Below are positions 8,957 to 17,014 of a stretch of DNA of 64,000 nucleotides, piece by piece. Below the pieces are notes generated by a model. It made no database searches and was not told the DNA's origin. It was given only the letters and a program-made list of their open reading frames with translations. This DNA comes from an uncultured Faecalibacterium sp. (lineage in GTDB: Bacteria; Bacillota; Clostridia; Oscillospirales; Ruminococcaceae). The stretch lies in contig CALFLK010000013.1 of the NCBI GenBank assembly GCA_937880095.1, forward strand, positions 310,001-374,000. The letters are read 5' to 3'. How positions within the stretch are numbered: the first letter of the stretch is position 1; each line of letters opens with the position of its first letter. The translations under genes were made by a program, and so were the position numbers.

Positions 8957-9412
8957 TCAGCAGTACATTCCGTTCGCCTGCATATAATCCGACAGACGTT
9001 TGCCGTGGTGCTGCTCCTGCTGCTCGATTCCGCTAAGTGCCTGCCGCGCTTTTTCATCGCTGAACTCAAACACAGACGTATTGTAAGCACCCGCCACAAA
9101 CTTTTCCGTAGCTAGCAGATCGTCCAGCAAATACTGGTCCTGCTGCTTTGCCGCACGGCTTACTTTGGTTTTCAGCGTTTCAGGGGATTTTTCACGCTTT
9201 TTTTCCACGCCGCGGGGTTCTGGTACAGTGCCAGCCAACATCTGGCTCACCGTTTCGTAATGCTCTTCTTCTTCCTGACCGATCTGGTCAAACATCTGCT
9301 GCAGCAGCGGATCGTTTGCTGCCTGTGCAGCTTTGCGATACTTTTCAGCACACATCTTTTCTTCGTTCTGCAGGTCCTTCAAAAGGCTCTGCTCCTTTTT
9401 GGTAAAGGTCAT
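8957..9412 (-). CDS. Spore coat protein CotF-like / ferritin-like helical protein
   Basis: A 151-residue all-helical protein. The N-terminal half has paired Glu motifs (QNEEKMCAEKY; QEEEEHYETV) like ferritin-like di-iron proteins. The C-terminal half matches the coat F domain (LLDDLLATEKFVAGAYN). RBS AAAGGAGG lies 7 bases from the ATG. Proteins of this type occur in clostridia with and without sporulation, so this alone does not prove spore formation. Metal binding is possible but unproven. Confidence 0.72.
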   Translation of the reverse strand: MTFTKKEQSLLKDLQNEEKMCAEKYRKAAQAANDPLLQQMFDQIGQEEEEHYETVSQMLAGTVPEPRGVEKKREKSPETLKTKVSRAAKQQDQYLLDDLLATEKFVAGAYNTSVFEFSDEKARQALSGIEQQEQHHGKRLSDYMQANGMYC

Positions 9413-9578
9413 GGTTCTGCCTCCTTTTGCTCGTGTGCGGGGCGGTTGCCCTGCTGTGCTTAGTTTTGTAGAATCACTCCCGCTTTATGCAATCACCGAT
9501 AAATAAAAGCTTTCGGCAAAAGGGTTGTATCCCTTTTTTTCTATACTACAGATGATTTCTTCTATATCTTCGCTGTAA

Positions 9579-9614
9579 AAAACGCCGCACGAGAATTTTC
9601 TCACACGGCGTTTC
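9579..9614. repeat. Nested perfect inverted repeat
   Basis: Outer arms AAACGCCG / CGGCGTTT enclose inner arms GAGAA / TTCTC. It sits between tRNA-Tyr and the CotF-like gene, both on the minus strand. It may be a terminator or a processing hairpin; only a weak T-run follows in either direction. Confidence 0.5.
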
Positions 9615-9638
9615 ACTTGATTTTGTATAAAACAAAAA

Positions 9639-9658
9639 GACACATCTTGCGATGTGTC
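9639..9658 (-). terminator. Terminator of tRNA-Tyr
   Basis: Hairpin GACACATC / GATGTGTC directly after the tRNA 3' end, followed on the minus strand by TTTTT. Confidence 0.85.
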
Positions 9659-9663
9659 TTTTT

Positions 9664-9748
9664 TGGTGGGCGCGGGTGGATTCGAACCACCGAAGCATTA
9701 AGCAGCAGATTTACAGTCTGTCCCCATTGGCCACTCGGGAACACGCCC
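9664..9748 (-). tRNA. tRNA-Tyr (GTA)
   Basis: 85 bases including encoded CCA. The acceptor stem GGGCGTG pairs with CGCGCCC, the anticodon GTA is read at 9712-9714, a long variable arm of a class II tRNA is present and the T-arm has TTCGAAT. The discriminator base is A. Confidence 0.97.
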
Positions 9749-9787
9749 ATATTCAGTTGTGTGTTCCGTCCCCCGGAACGCTTGATT

Positions 9788-9816
9788 ATTATAACAAGAG
9801 ATACAAAAAAAATCAA
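9788..9816 (-). promoter_or_regulatory. Promoter of tRNA-Tyr
   Basis: Minus-strand TTGATT, 17-base spacer, perfect TATAAT. A small inverted repeat (GTTCCG / CGGAAC, 9764-9779) lies between it and the tRNA. Confidence 0.75.
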
Positions 9817-10038
9817 GGGGTTTTGCAAAGTTTTTTGAAAATCTTTTATTTTTCTCGTTTTTCTGAATTCTGTCTCCCCATTTTTATAAAACTTTCGCAT
9901 GATTATACAATCAGCAATATAAAAGTGCTTTTTCGTCTCGCTTTATTTGCTTTTCCCCAACAATCCAATTATACTAATTTTAACAGCTTTGCCTATTAGA
10001 TCCATTTTCTTCCCATTTCCGGAAAGGAGGTCACCTGC

Positions 10039-11262
10039 ATGACCGTCGGACAACGTATCGCACAAAAAAGAATGGAGCTAGAACTTTCACCAGGCATTCT
10101 GAGCGCACGGTTGGATGTCGCTCCGCAAACCATTTACGATTGGGAAAACGACATTTCACTTCCCACTGCAAGCGAGTTCATCACACTCAGCAAATTTTTC
10201 TCTGTTTCTACCAGCTGGCTTTTTGGCATGGAGGATCCCGACACCGAGCTGACCGAGGAGCAACTCACCCAGCTGCTTGAGGTTGTACATCCGTATCTTG
10301 CCGCCGAAGCGAAGCAAATCCCTGCTGCACCTACCTATAAAAAATGGGTGCGCCCTTTGCTTTGCATTTTTCTGATTGCTCTGCTGGTACTACTCTGGAA
10401 TCTGTTTCAGTCCATTCAGCGTCTGCAAAACGATTCCAGCAATCTTTCCAACAGCATCTCTCAGATGCAGCAATCGGTTTCCAATCAAATCGGAGATATT
10501 ACAAATCAGGTGACCCACATACTGGAACAGCAAAACCAGCTGATTTCCCAATATGAAGTGCTCATCACCAGCATTGATTTAACTGACAACACGGTTACCT
10601 TTGCGGTTTCGGCAACGCCCAAGACCTATATTGACGGTATGACTGCAACCTTTACTGCAGACACCGGCGAGGGAACTTGCGTAACGGCAGATGCTGCTCT
10701 GGGTACAAATCAAACCTTTTCTGCGCAGATCACCTGCCCTTTGACCGATCACATCTCCATCCAAGTGTTCTTAAAATCGGGCGATATGCAGGAAACACAG
10801 CTGTTAGAAAAATTTTACTCTCTCTATTCAGGCACTTTCCCCCAAGTAGATATTACAGATTATCTGTGGGGCTCTACCAAGACCGGAAAAGATGGACGTT
10901 TCCAATTTTCCACCCCCCATGTCGATGTTTTCCTCTCGTCAAGCAGTGCTCCTGCTGTGAACGAATCTGCACCGGCTTATCCGAAACTGCAATCCATCCG
11001 GGTAGGCCTGTTCCGCAATCAAAAACTGGTAGCCTGGTATGAACCGGACAAAACCGATTCTCTTCCACCGGATATGCTTTCCTATCGCCTGCCGGACGAT
11101 CTCTGGCTGGAGCCGGATGGTATTTACCGTACTGCCGCTGTATTGACGGACACGATTGGTCGCGAATATGTTGTTCCCAGCTATTCTGCAGTAGAATATA
11201 GCGCCGCCGAGAATTTTGCAAATAGTTGCGATATTGTTTCCGAAGGTGATTGGGAATACTGA
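10039..11262 (+). CDS. XRE-type HTH protein with membrane anchor and extracytoplasmic domain
   Basis: A 407-residue protein with strong RBS AAGGAGG at 10024-10030. Residues 3-63 are a Cro/CI-type helix-turn-helix (APQTIYDWENDISLPTAS). A single membrane segment spans about residues 103-123. A Gln/Ser-rich coiled coil follows (about 130-170), then about 230 residues of predicted beta-rich extracytoplasmic sequence without recognised domains. This layout suggests a one-component sensor that binds DNA inside and senses something outside. It is monocistronic with its own terminator, and no adjacent target gene is obvious. Confidence 0.8.
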   Translation: MTVGQRIAQKRMELELSPGILSARLDVAPQTIYDWENDISLPTASEFITLSKFFSVSTSWLFGMEDPDTELTEEQLTQLLEVVHPYLAAEAKQIPAAPTYKKWVRPLLCIFLIALLVLLWNLFQSIQRLQNDSSNLSNSISQMQQSVSNQIGDITNQVTHILEQQNQLISQYEVLITSIDLTDNTVTFAVSATPKTYIDGMTATFTADTGEGTCVTADAALGTNQTFSAQITCPLTDHISIQVFLKSGDMQETQLLEKFYSLYSGTFPQVDITDYLWGSTKTGKDGRFQFSTPHVDVFLSSSSAPAVNESAPAYPKLQSIRVGLFRNQKLVAWYEPDKTDSLPPDMLSYRLPDDLWLEPDGIYRTAAVLTDTIGREYVVPSYSAVEYSAAENFANSCDIVSEGDWEY

Positions 11263-11278
11263 TTTTCCCTATTACTAC

Positions 11279-11314
11279 AAAAAAGGACAGTCGAAAGCTC
11301 GGCTGTCCTTTTTT
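11279..11314 (+). terminator. Terminator of the XRE membrane protein gene
   Basis: Stem AAGGACAG / CTGTCCTT with A- and T-runs, 16 bases after the stop. Confidence 0.85.
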
Positions 11315-11332
11315 ATTCTATAACGTAAACGT

Positions 11333-11369
11333 AAAAAGCCAGCCTTTCACCTGGAAAGACTGGCTTTTT
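11333..11369 (-). terminator. Terminator of tRNA-Thr
   Basis: Stem AAAAAGCCAG / CTGGCTTTTT touching the tRNA 3' end; on the minus strand it ends in TTTTTAC. Confidence 0.8.
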
Positions 11370-11443
11370 GGAGCTGATGACAGGAGTTGAACCTGCAACC
11401 AACTGATTACAAATCAGTTGCGCTGCCATTGCGCCACATCAGC
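11369..11443 (-). tRNA. tRNA-Thr (TGT)
   Basis: 75 bases with encoded CCA. The acceptor stem GCTGATG pairs with CATCAGC, the anticodon loop is TTTGTAA (anticodon TGT) and the T-loop is TTCAACT. The discriminator base is T, which matches the TGGA bulge of the thrS T-box at 50595-50609. Confidence 0.96.
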
Positions 11444-11497
11444 ATTACGAGGGATAGTGTAACATATCCCTCATTTTTTTGCAAGTGATTTTCAAAT

Positions 11498-12349
11498 TCA
11501 GCCCAACAGTTTTTGCAGACGCGCAAAATCTTCCAGCGTCAGCTTTTCCGGACGGATACGCTCATCGAAGCCACCGGCACGCAATGCTTCCAGCACGGTT
11601 TCCTTGGGAATCTGCAAACCTGCTGCAATGGCATTCGCAGCGGTTTTGCGGCGCTGGCAGAATGCTGCGCGAACCAGTTTGAAATAACCAGCTTCATCCT
11701 CGACCTGAACCGCCGGGGTATCCCGCACGTCCATGCGGATGACGGTACTGGTTACTTTGGGTGCCGGATAAAAACTACCCGGCTGCACGTTGAACATCAG
11801 CTGTGCCTGTGCATAGTACGACACAGCATAGCTCACTGCACCAGCGGTGCGCGTACCAGGCGCGCTTGCGAGGCGTTCTGCTGCCTCTTTCTGCACCAGG
11901 ACGGTAATGCTCTCTACCGGCAAACGCTCCTCTAAAAGCTTCATCAAAATGGGGCTGGTGATATAGTACGGCAAGTTTGCACATACTAACACACGCATTC
12001 CGGGAAATTCATCTGCAATCAGCTGCTTCAGATCGGTTTTCAGCACGTCGTTCAGCACGATCTTTACATTATCGAACTCCGCCAGCGTTTCTGCCAGCAT
12101 CGGCGGCAGACGCTCATCTACCTCAACCGAAACTACTTTTTTCGCACGGAGTGCCAGTTCTTTTGTCAGAACACCGATACCGGGTCCGATTTCCAGCACG
12201 CCGCAGGTATCATCCACGCCCGCAGCTTCTACGATTTTCGGGCAGACACCCGGATTGATGATAAAGTTCTGGCCAAAACCCTTGCTCAGTGCAAAATCAT
12301 AGCGCTCGCAAAGATCCCGAATGGTCGCCAAGTCGGTCAGATTGGGCAT
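11498..12349 (-). CDS. rsmA: 16S rRNA (adenine1518/1519-N6)-dimethyltransferase RsmA (KsgA)
   Basis: This 283-residue SAM-dependent enzyme dimethylates two adenines in the 3' hairpin of 16S rRNA. The N-terminal KGFGQNFI block, SAM-binding motif I (VLEIGPGIGVLT) and catalytic motif IV (NLPYYITSP) are all intact, and its length is normal. It is preceded by the terminator of the S41 protease gene. No terminator is seen between it and tRNA-Thr, so the tRNA, only about 55 bases downstream, may be cotranscribed with it. Confidence 0.96.
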   Translation of the reverse strand: MPNLTDLATIRDLCERYDFALSKGFGQNFIINPGVCPKIVEAAGVDDTCGVLEIGPGIGVLTKELALRAKKVVSVEVDERLPPMLAETLAEFDNVKIVLNDVLKTDLKQLIADEFPGMRVLVCANLPYYITSPILMKLLEERLPVESITVLVQKEAAERLASAPGTRTAGAVSYAVSYYAQAQLMFNVQPGSFYPAPKVTSTVIRMDVRDTPAVQVEDEAGYFKLVRAAFCQRRKTAANAIAAGLQIPKETVLEALRAGGFDERIRPEKLTLEDFARLQKLLG

Positions 12350-12379
12350 AGCTACTCCTACTTTCCTTTTTATCAGAGA

Positions 12380-12407
12380 AAAGCCCCCAGGCGTTTCCGG
12401 GGGCTTT
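12380..12407 (-). terminator. Terminator between the S41 protease gene and rsmA
   Basis: Stem AAAGCCCCC / GGGGGCTTT; on the minus strand it is followed by a T-rich stretch. Confidence 0.75.
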
Positions 12408-12423
12408 CCATCGTTTGATTCGA

Positions 12424-13758
12424 TTACTCTGCAGCTTCGCTGGAGGCTGCGTTGGCATCTTCGTCAGCATTGTCTGCATCGGTGTTTTCGCCGCCGTTTT
12501 CTGCGTCGGCACTCTCACTGTTTGCGCTCTCCTGTGCAACGGTAGAACCGCCTGCCATATCGATTGCAACCTTTGCAGCCTTCTGAATCTGGGGATCGGT
12601 TTCGGGGGTAAAATCGTAGTACAGCACGATTTCATCGGCGGACAGCGTACGCTCCACATCCACCGTCAAGCCCAGACCTTCGTAAGAAGAACCATCGCCT
12701 GCCAGAAGCACCGCGGTCGTCAGCGTAACCGCACTGCCATCGCTGAGCATCTTGGGTGCGCTCTGAATCGTACCCTTGCCGGCGGTGTTTACACCAACCA
12801 GTTTTGCGCCAGCCAGAACACGCGCAGCGGATGCAAACAGCTCCGCGCTGTTTGCGGTATTGCCGTTGACCAGGCAGGCAAAGGGCAGATCCAAGCTGGT
12901 TTCGCCTTCGCTGTAAGCCAGCAGCTGGGTATCCTCATTGCGATACACAGCGGTCGCAATGGTGCCTGCGGGGCAAACCAAGTCGATTGCTTCGATTGCC
13001 GCATCCATGTTTGTGCTGGTATTGTCACGCAGGTCGAAGATAATGCTCTGCGCACCATTGCTCTTCAGCTGGGTCAGCGCATAGTCCAGATCACTGGCGG
13101 TCTTTTCTTCAAAGTCCCAGATACGCACATAACCGCAGTTCTCATTGATCATAGAATATTCTACGGTCGTTCTTACATAGCCGCGGCGTGTAATGGTATC
13201 GGTATGCTCTTCTGCAGTGGTGCTCAGCCAAGTCAGCTCAACGGTCGTGCCGTTTTCGCCGCGCAGCAAGCGCTGCATAGCTTCCGAAGTCTGGACGCCC
13301 TTGGTATCTACGCCATCAATGGTGGTAATATAGCAACCCTTGGTCATGCCGCGCTCCTGCGCAGGGGTGCCTTCATCCACACGGATTACCCTGGCATAGC
13401 CGGTAGAAACGTCCTTCACGACCTTGGCACCAATGCCCATCATGGTACCGTTCTGAACCTTCAAAAGCTCGTTATATGCTTCAGGGGTGTAGTAATGGGC
13501 ATAGCGGTCACCACTGCCCAGAATATAACCGGATGCCAGCATATCATTCAGGTTCTTTTCGTCGATCGGATAGTAGCCGTTATCCCGCACATAGCGGTCG
13601 ATTTCAGACAACTTCTGATACATACTCTCCTTTTCCTTTACGCTGGAAACCGTTTTGTCAAAAATACGCATTGCGGTTACCATCGTCATGGAAAAGGTTA
13701 CTGTCATGGCCAGAATGACCACTGTGACCAAAAGACTGAGGGATACTTTCTTATTCAT
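12424..13758 (-). CDS. S41 family C-terminal processing peptidase, membrane anchored
   Basis: A 444-residue protein: an N-terminal membrane anchor (about 5-30), a PDZ-like region (about 105-180; GTPAQERGMTKGCYITTIDG) and a tail-specific protease domain. The catalytic Ser is likely in NTANSAELFA and the Lys in NTAGKGTIQ, replacing the more usual GSASASE context. The C-terminal 40 residues are low complexity (Ala/Asp/Glu/Ser). It lies downstream of ftsEX and a peptidoglycan hydrolase gene, so it may process a cell-wall protein. RBS GGAAAGGAG is present. Confidence 0.88.
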   Translation of the reverse strand: MNKKVSLSLLVTVVILAMTVTFSMTMVTAMRIFDKTVSSVKEKESMYQKLSEIDRYVRDNGYYPIDEKNLNDMLASGYILGSGDRYAHYYTPEAYNELLKVQNGTMMGIGAKVVKDVSTGYARVIRVDEGTPAQERGMTKGCYITTIDGVDTKGVQTSEAMQRLLRGENGTTVELTWLSTTAEEHTDTITRRGYVRTTVEYSMINENCGYVRIWDFEEKTASDLDYALTQLKSNGAQSIIFDLRDNTSTNMDAAIEAIDLVCPAGTIATAVYRNEDTQLLAYSEGETSLDLPFACLVNGNTANSAELFASAARVLAGAKLVGVNTAGKGTIQSAPKMLSDGSAVTLTTAVLLAGDGSSYEGLGLTVDVERTLSADEIVLYYDFTPETDPQIQKAAKVAIDMAGGSTVAQESANSESADAENGGENTDADNADEDANAASSEAAE

Positions 13759-13783
13759 GCGTCGGTACTCTCCTTTCCGTTGT

Positions 13784-13900
13784 TCACGCTGCCATCATGT
13801 AAGCGACCTGCATTGCCACACCGCCTACGACAGAAAGAGTCATGATACTTGCAATCACCAAGCACAGAACCCGTACGATTGCTTTCTTATTTACTTTCAT
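13784..13900 (-). CDS. Small single-pass membrane peptide, 38 aa
   Basis: Too short for usual gene callers. The ATG at 13898-13900 has AAGAGGAAA upstream; the peptide begins MKVNKKAIVRVLC, continues with a hydrophobic stretch of about 20 residues and ends in AYMMAA before TGA. A Lys/Arg-rich N-terminus followed by one membrane helix is a plausible inner-membrane peptide. It fills the gap between the M23 hydrolase and S41 protease genes on the same strand. Function unknown; it could be a partner or substrate of either neighbour. Whether it is translated is not shown. Confidence 0.55.
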   Translation of the reverse strand: MKVNKKAIVRVLCLVIASIMTLSVVGGVAMQVAYMMAA

Positions 13901-13920
13901 GCGTTTTTCCTCTTTTGGAA

Positions 13921-15195
13921 TTATTTCATCGGAATGAACTGTGCCGGATTGATGCGGGTTGCCTTATTTGCCACACTGTTGTGGATGTTGCTTCCCTGCC
14001 ACAGCTCCAAATGCAGGTGGTTGCCCTGCGAACGTCCGGTATTACCGACCTTACCGATCTGGGTACCGCGGGTCACATACTGACCTGCCGTTACGCAGGG
14101 CGTTTCCAGCATATGCGCATACAGCGTAGAATAGGTATTGCCGTCGGACATCTGACCATGGTAAATCAACACATAGTTGCCATAGCCGCCGCTGTTCCAG
14201 CCAGCATAAGTAACGTAACCATCTGCTGCAGCATAAATCGGGGTTCCGGCTGCTGCTGCGTAATCCACACCGTAGTGGTATTTCTTACCGTTCAGCTTAC
14301 GCGGTCCAAACAGCGAACTGATACGGAAAGAACCGGAACGCAGCGGGCAGCCAAACGAACCATTAAAGCTCAAATCGCCGTGTGCATCCTGCGCACCGTT
14401 GATCTGTGCTTCAATCTGCTTTTGCAGTGCCTCATAGTTCAGCTCGTCGCTGTCCACCATGTCCTGCACTTCCTGCTGTGCGGCTGCTGCTTCATCCAGA
14501 TCCTTACCGGCATCTTTCAGTGCAACACCCAGCTCATCCCGCTTTTTATTCATTGCGGATTTTTGCTTGGTCAGTTCCGCATTCAGCTGCTCCATCTCTG
14601 CCTTTTTCGCTTCCAAATCGGCTTTGATGGCTTCCAGCTCCGCTTTTTCGCTGCGGAGTTCTTCCAGAATCTCGGTATCCTTATTGGCAATGTCCTGCAA
14701 AACCTCCGGGAAGGTCAGCAGCTGGTACAAGTTGGTCACGTTTGCCAGCATTGCCATTGCGCCTGCATCATGCAGCTCCTGCATAGCAGCCATACGGCGC
14801 TTAAAGCTTTCACGGCGCTCGTGGATATCTTCTTCCTTCAGCGCAATTTCGCTTTGTTTTTCCTCGATTGCTTTCTGGGTATTGTTCAAATCGTTCTGCA
14901 CGGTAGCAATCGACTCCAACAGCACACCAATCTGACTTTTCAGCGTACCGATCTGGCTTTCCAGATTTTCCTTGCGCTTTTTGGCATCTGCGGTATTCTG
15001 CTTCATTTCCTGCAGCGCCGCTTTGTCCTGTTCCAGCTTCTGCTCATAATGCTCCAGCTGGTCCTGCAAATCTTCTACGCTGGTCTGTGCCGAAACGGTT
15101 GTAGGCGTTGTATTCATCAGCCCCAGGCACAGCATTACGCTGGCGAGCATCATGCTCAGGCTGCGAAAAAAACGGGAATGTTTTTTCTGTTTCAT
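13921..15195 (-). CDS. M23 peptidase with N-terminal coiled coil (EnvC/PcsB-like murein hydrolase)
   Basis: A 424-residue secreted protein. The ATG at 15195 has AAAGGGAG upstream; it is followed by a signal peptide ending near VSAQT. Residues about 40-260 are a long heptad-rich coiled coil, and the C-terminal third is a LytM/M23 domain with zinc-ligand motifs HYGVDYA and HLHLE intact, so the domain is probably active. Such proteins are activated by FtsEX to cut peptidoglycan during division, and ftsE and ftsX lie directly upstream (29-base gap). The open frame extends further 5' but that part overlaps ftsX and lacks support. Confidence 0.92.
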   Translation of the reverse strand: MKQKKHSRFFRSLSMMLASVMLCLGLMNTTPTTVSAQTSVEDLQDQLEHYEQKLEQDKAALQEMKQNTADAKKRKENLESQIGTLKSQIGVLLESIATVQNDLNNTQKAIEEKQSEIALKEEDIHERRESFKRRMAAMQELHDAGAMAMLANVTNLYQLLTFPEVLQDIANKDTEILEELRSEKAELEAIKADLEAKKAEMEQLNAELTKQKSAMNKKRDELGVALKDAGKDLDEAAAAQQEVQDMVDSDELNYEALQKQIEAQINGAQDAHGDLSFNGSFGCPLRSGSFRISSLFGPRKLNGKKYHYGVDYAAAAGTPIYAAADGYVTYAGWNSGGYGNYVLIYHGQMSDGNTYSTLYAHMLETPCVTAGQYVTRGTQIGKVGNTGRSQGNHLHLELWQGSNIHNSVANKATRINPAQFIPMK

Positions 15196-15224
15196 TCTGC
15201 GTTCTCCCTTTATCCTCGTCATAA

Positions 15225-16130
15225 TCAGACATTCAGATGCTTGCGGACACTGGTCACACTGCCCAAACCGCCAATGACGATACCGCCCAGTACAAAGCCG
15301 CCCAGCAGCCAGTACCAAACCGCCTCAAACGGCACAACGGAATCACCCAGCAGCGTGCTCCAGAAACCAGTCAGATTTTCCGATGCCATCGTCAATGCGT
15401 AATAACCGCTCAGAACAACGACACTGGCAATCGCACTGGCAATCAAACCTACGCCAACACCTTCCACAAAGAAAGGCCAGCGAATAAAGCCATCGGTCGC
15501 ACCAACATACTTCATAATGTTGATTTCACGACGGCGGGAATACACGCTCAGGCGAATGGTGTTGCTGATGACCACCAGCGAAACGATTGCCAGAACGGCA
15601 ACCAGCACATAACCGGCAACCACAACGACCTGCTGCACATTTACAAAAGCGTGTGTCATATCAATCGGCGCAGAAACCGTAACCACACCGGGGATTTTTT
15701 CCAGCTCGGCCGTAATCTGCTCCATATGGTCCAAATCTTTTACTATCACACGGTAGTTTGCCTTCAGGGGGTTGTCGTCTTCAAACTCATCCCAAACATC
15801 GGCATATTCTTCCATGTAGCCGCGGTAGGTATCCAGCGCATCATCCTTAGATACAAAGGAAGCACTGGCTACGCCTTCAATTTTCAGAATCTGTTCGCCG
15901 ACCGCTTCGACTACAGCTTCTTCTGCTTCCGGGTCAACATAAACAACCGTTTCGTTCTGGTTGCCCATGTACTCCACCAAGCTGTTGACGTTGGTGGTAA
16001 ACAGCCATGCCACACCGGTCAGAATCAGGCATGCCGACAGAACCGCAATGCCTGCAAGGCTCATCAGTCGGTTGCGTGCCAAATTGTGCAAGCCCTGTGC
16101 GGACAGATATTTCATACAGGAACGGTTCAT
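15225..16130 (-). CDS. ftsX: Cell division protein FtsX
   Basis: The 301-residue permease-like protein has four membrane segments (about 24-46, 170-195, 222-245, 270-290) and a large extracellular loop after the first, as in Gram-positive FtsX. With FtsE it forms a mechanotransmitter that controls a coiled-coil peptidoglycan hydrolase, encoded next. The start overlaps the ftsE stop by four bases. Confidence 0.95.
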   Translation of the reverse strand: MNRSCMKYLSAQGLHNLARNRLMSLAGIAVLSACLILTGVAWLFTTNVNSLVEYMGNQNETVVYVDPEAEEAVVEAVGEQILKIEGVASASFVSKDDALDTYRGYMEEYADVWDEFEDDNPLKANYRVIVKDLDHMEQITAELEKIPGVVTVSAPIDMTHAFVNVQQVVVVAGYVLVAVLAIVSLVVISNTIRLSVYSRRREINIMKYVGATDGFIRWPFFVEGVGVGLIASAIASVVVLSGYYALTMASENLTGFWSTLLGDSVVPFEAVWYWLLGGFVLGGIVIGGLGSVTSVRKHLNV

Positions 16131-16822
16131 GCTTCGGTACCTCCCGTGTATTCTTCACCAGCGGGAATATCACTGACCACACGACCCTCGTCGATGGTAA
16201 TGACACGCTTTTTGAAGCGATGTACCAGCTCGTGTTCATGGGTAACGACAACGACGGTGATGCCTACGCTGTTGATTGCGGTAAGCAGCTCCATAATTTC
16301 GTAGCTCAGCTCCGGGTCAATGTTACCGGTGGGCTCGTCAGCAATAATCAGCTGCGGTGTATGTACCAGCGCACGCGCCAGTGCTACACGCTGCTGCTCA
16401 CCACCAGACAGCTCGTTAGGGTACGCTTTCTGCTTATTTTCCAGACCGACCAGACCCAGCACATACGGCACACGGCTGCGGATGGTTTTTTCCGGCACGT
16501 TGGTCACTCGCATTGCGAATGCCACGTTATCGTAAGCGGTCATATTGGGAATCAAGCGGAAATCCTGAAACACCACGCCCATCTGGCGGCGGAAGTAAGG
16601 AACTTCTTTCTTTTTCAGTTTTGCCACATCGTGGCCCGCCACCTGCACAACGCCATCGGTGGGGAGTTCTTCCCGCAGAATCATCTTCAGGAAGGTAGAT
16701 TTACCCGCGCCGGAACGACCCAGTACAAAAACGAACTCGCCCTGCTCGATGTGCAGGTTCATATCGTTCAGTGCCTGAATGCCGCCGGGGTAGACTTTTG
16801 AAACATGGTCAAATGTGATCAT
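16127..16822 (-). CDS. ftsE: Cell division ATP-binding protein FtsE
   Basis: The 231-residue ABC ATPase has Walker A GRSGAGKST, signature LSGGEQQR and Walker B LIIADEPTGNIDP. The region around GVVFQDFRLI is typical of FtsE. The C-terminal tail is slightly extended (about 10 residues). It is translationally coupled to ftsX and starts the cell-wall module. Confidence 0.95.
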   Translation of the reverse strand: MITFDHVSKVYPGGIQALNDMNLHIEQGEFVFVLGRSGAGKSTFLKMILREELPTDGVVQVAGHDVAKLKKKEVPYFRRQMGVVFQDFRLIPNMTAYDNVAFAMRVTNVPEKTIRSRVPYVLGLVGLENKQKAYPNELSGGEQQRVALARALVHTPQLIIADEPTGNIDPELSYEIMELLTAINSVGITVVVVTHEHELVHRFKKRVITIDEGRVVSDIPAGEEYTGGTEA

Positions 16823-16952
16823 GGGATCTCCTTATCGGCTTATCTTGAAAAAAATGAATCTCGTTTTCAGGCAAAGGCACAAAAAAAGACGCCTTTGCAT
16901 GAAAAAGCATACGAAAGGACGAACAATTTGTCAACCCACTGTATACAAAAGG

Positions 16953-16986
16953 AAAAAGCCGCCGCCCGTTTGGCGGCGGCTTTTTG
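16953..16986 (-). terminator. Terminator of the CdaR-type regulator gene
   Basis: GC-rich stem AAAAAGCCGCCGCC / GGCGGCGGCTTTTT between the regulator and ftsE, both on the minus strand. Confidence 0.9.
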
Positions 16987-17014
16987 TAAAGTCAAATGTT
17001 CTGTACCGCCGCAA

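Noticed and set aside
8857..9099. N-terminal extension of the DNA glycosylase
   Set aside because: The open frame overlaps the CotF-like gene and a terminator and has no family sequence; the ATG at 8856 has a proper ribosome binding site.
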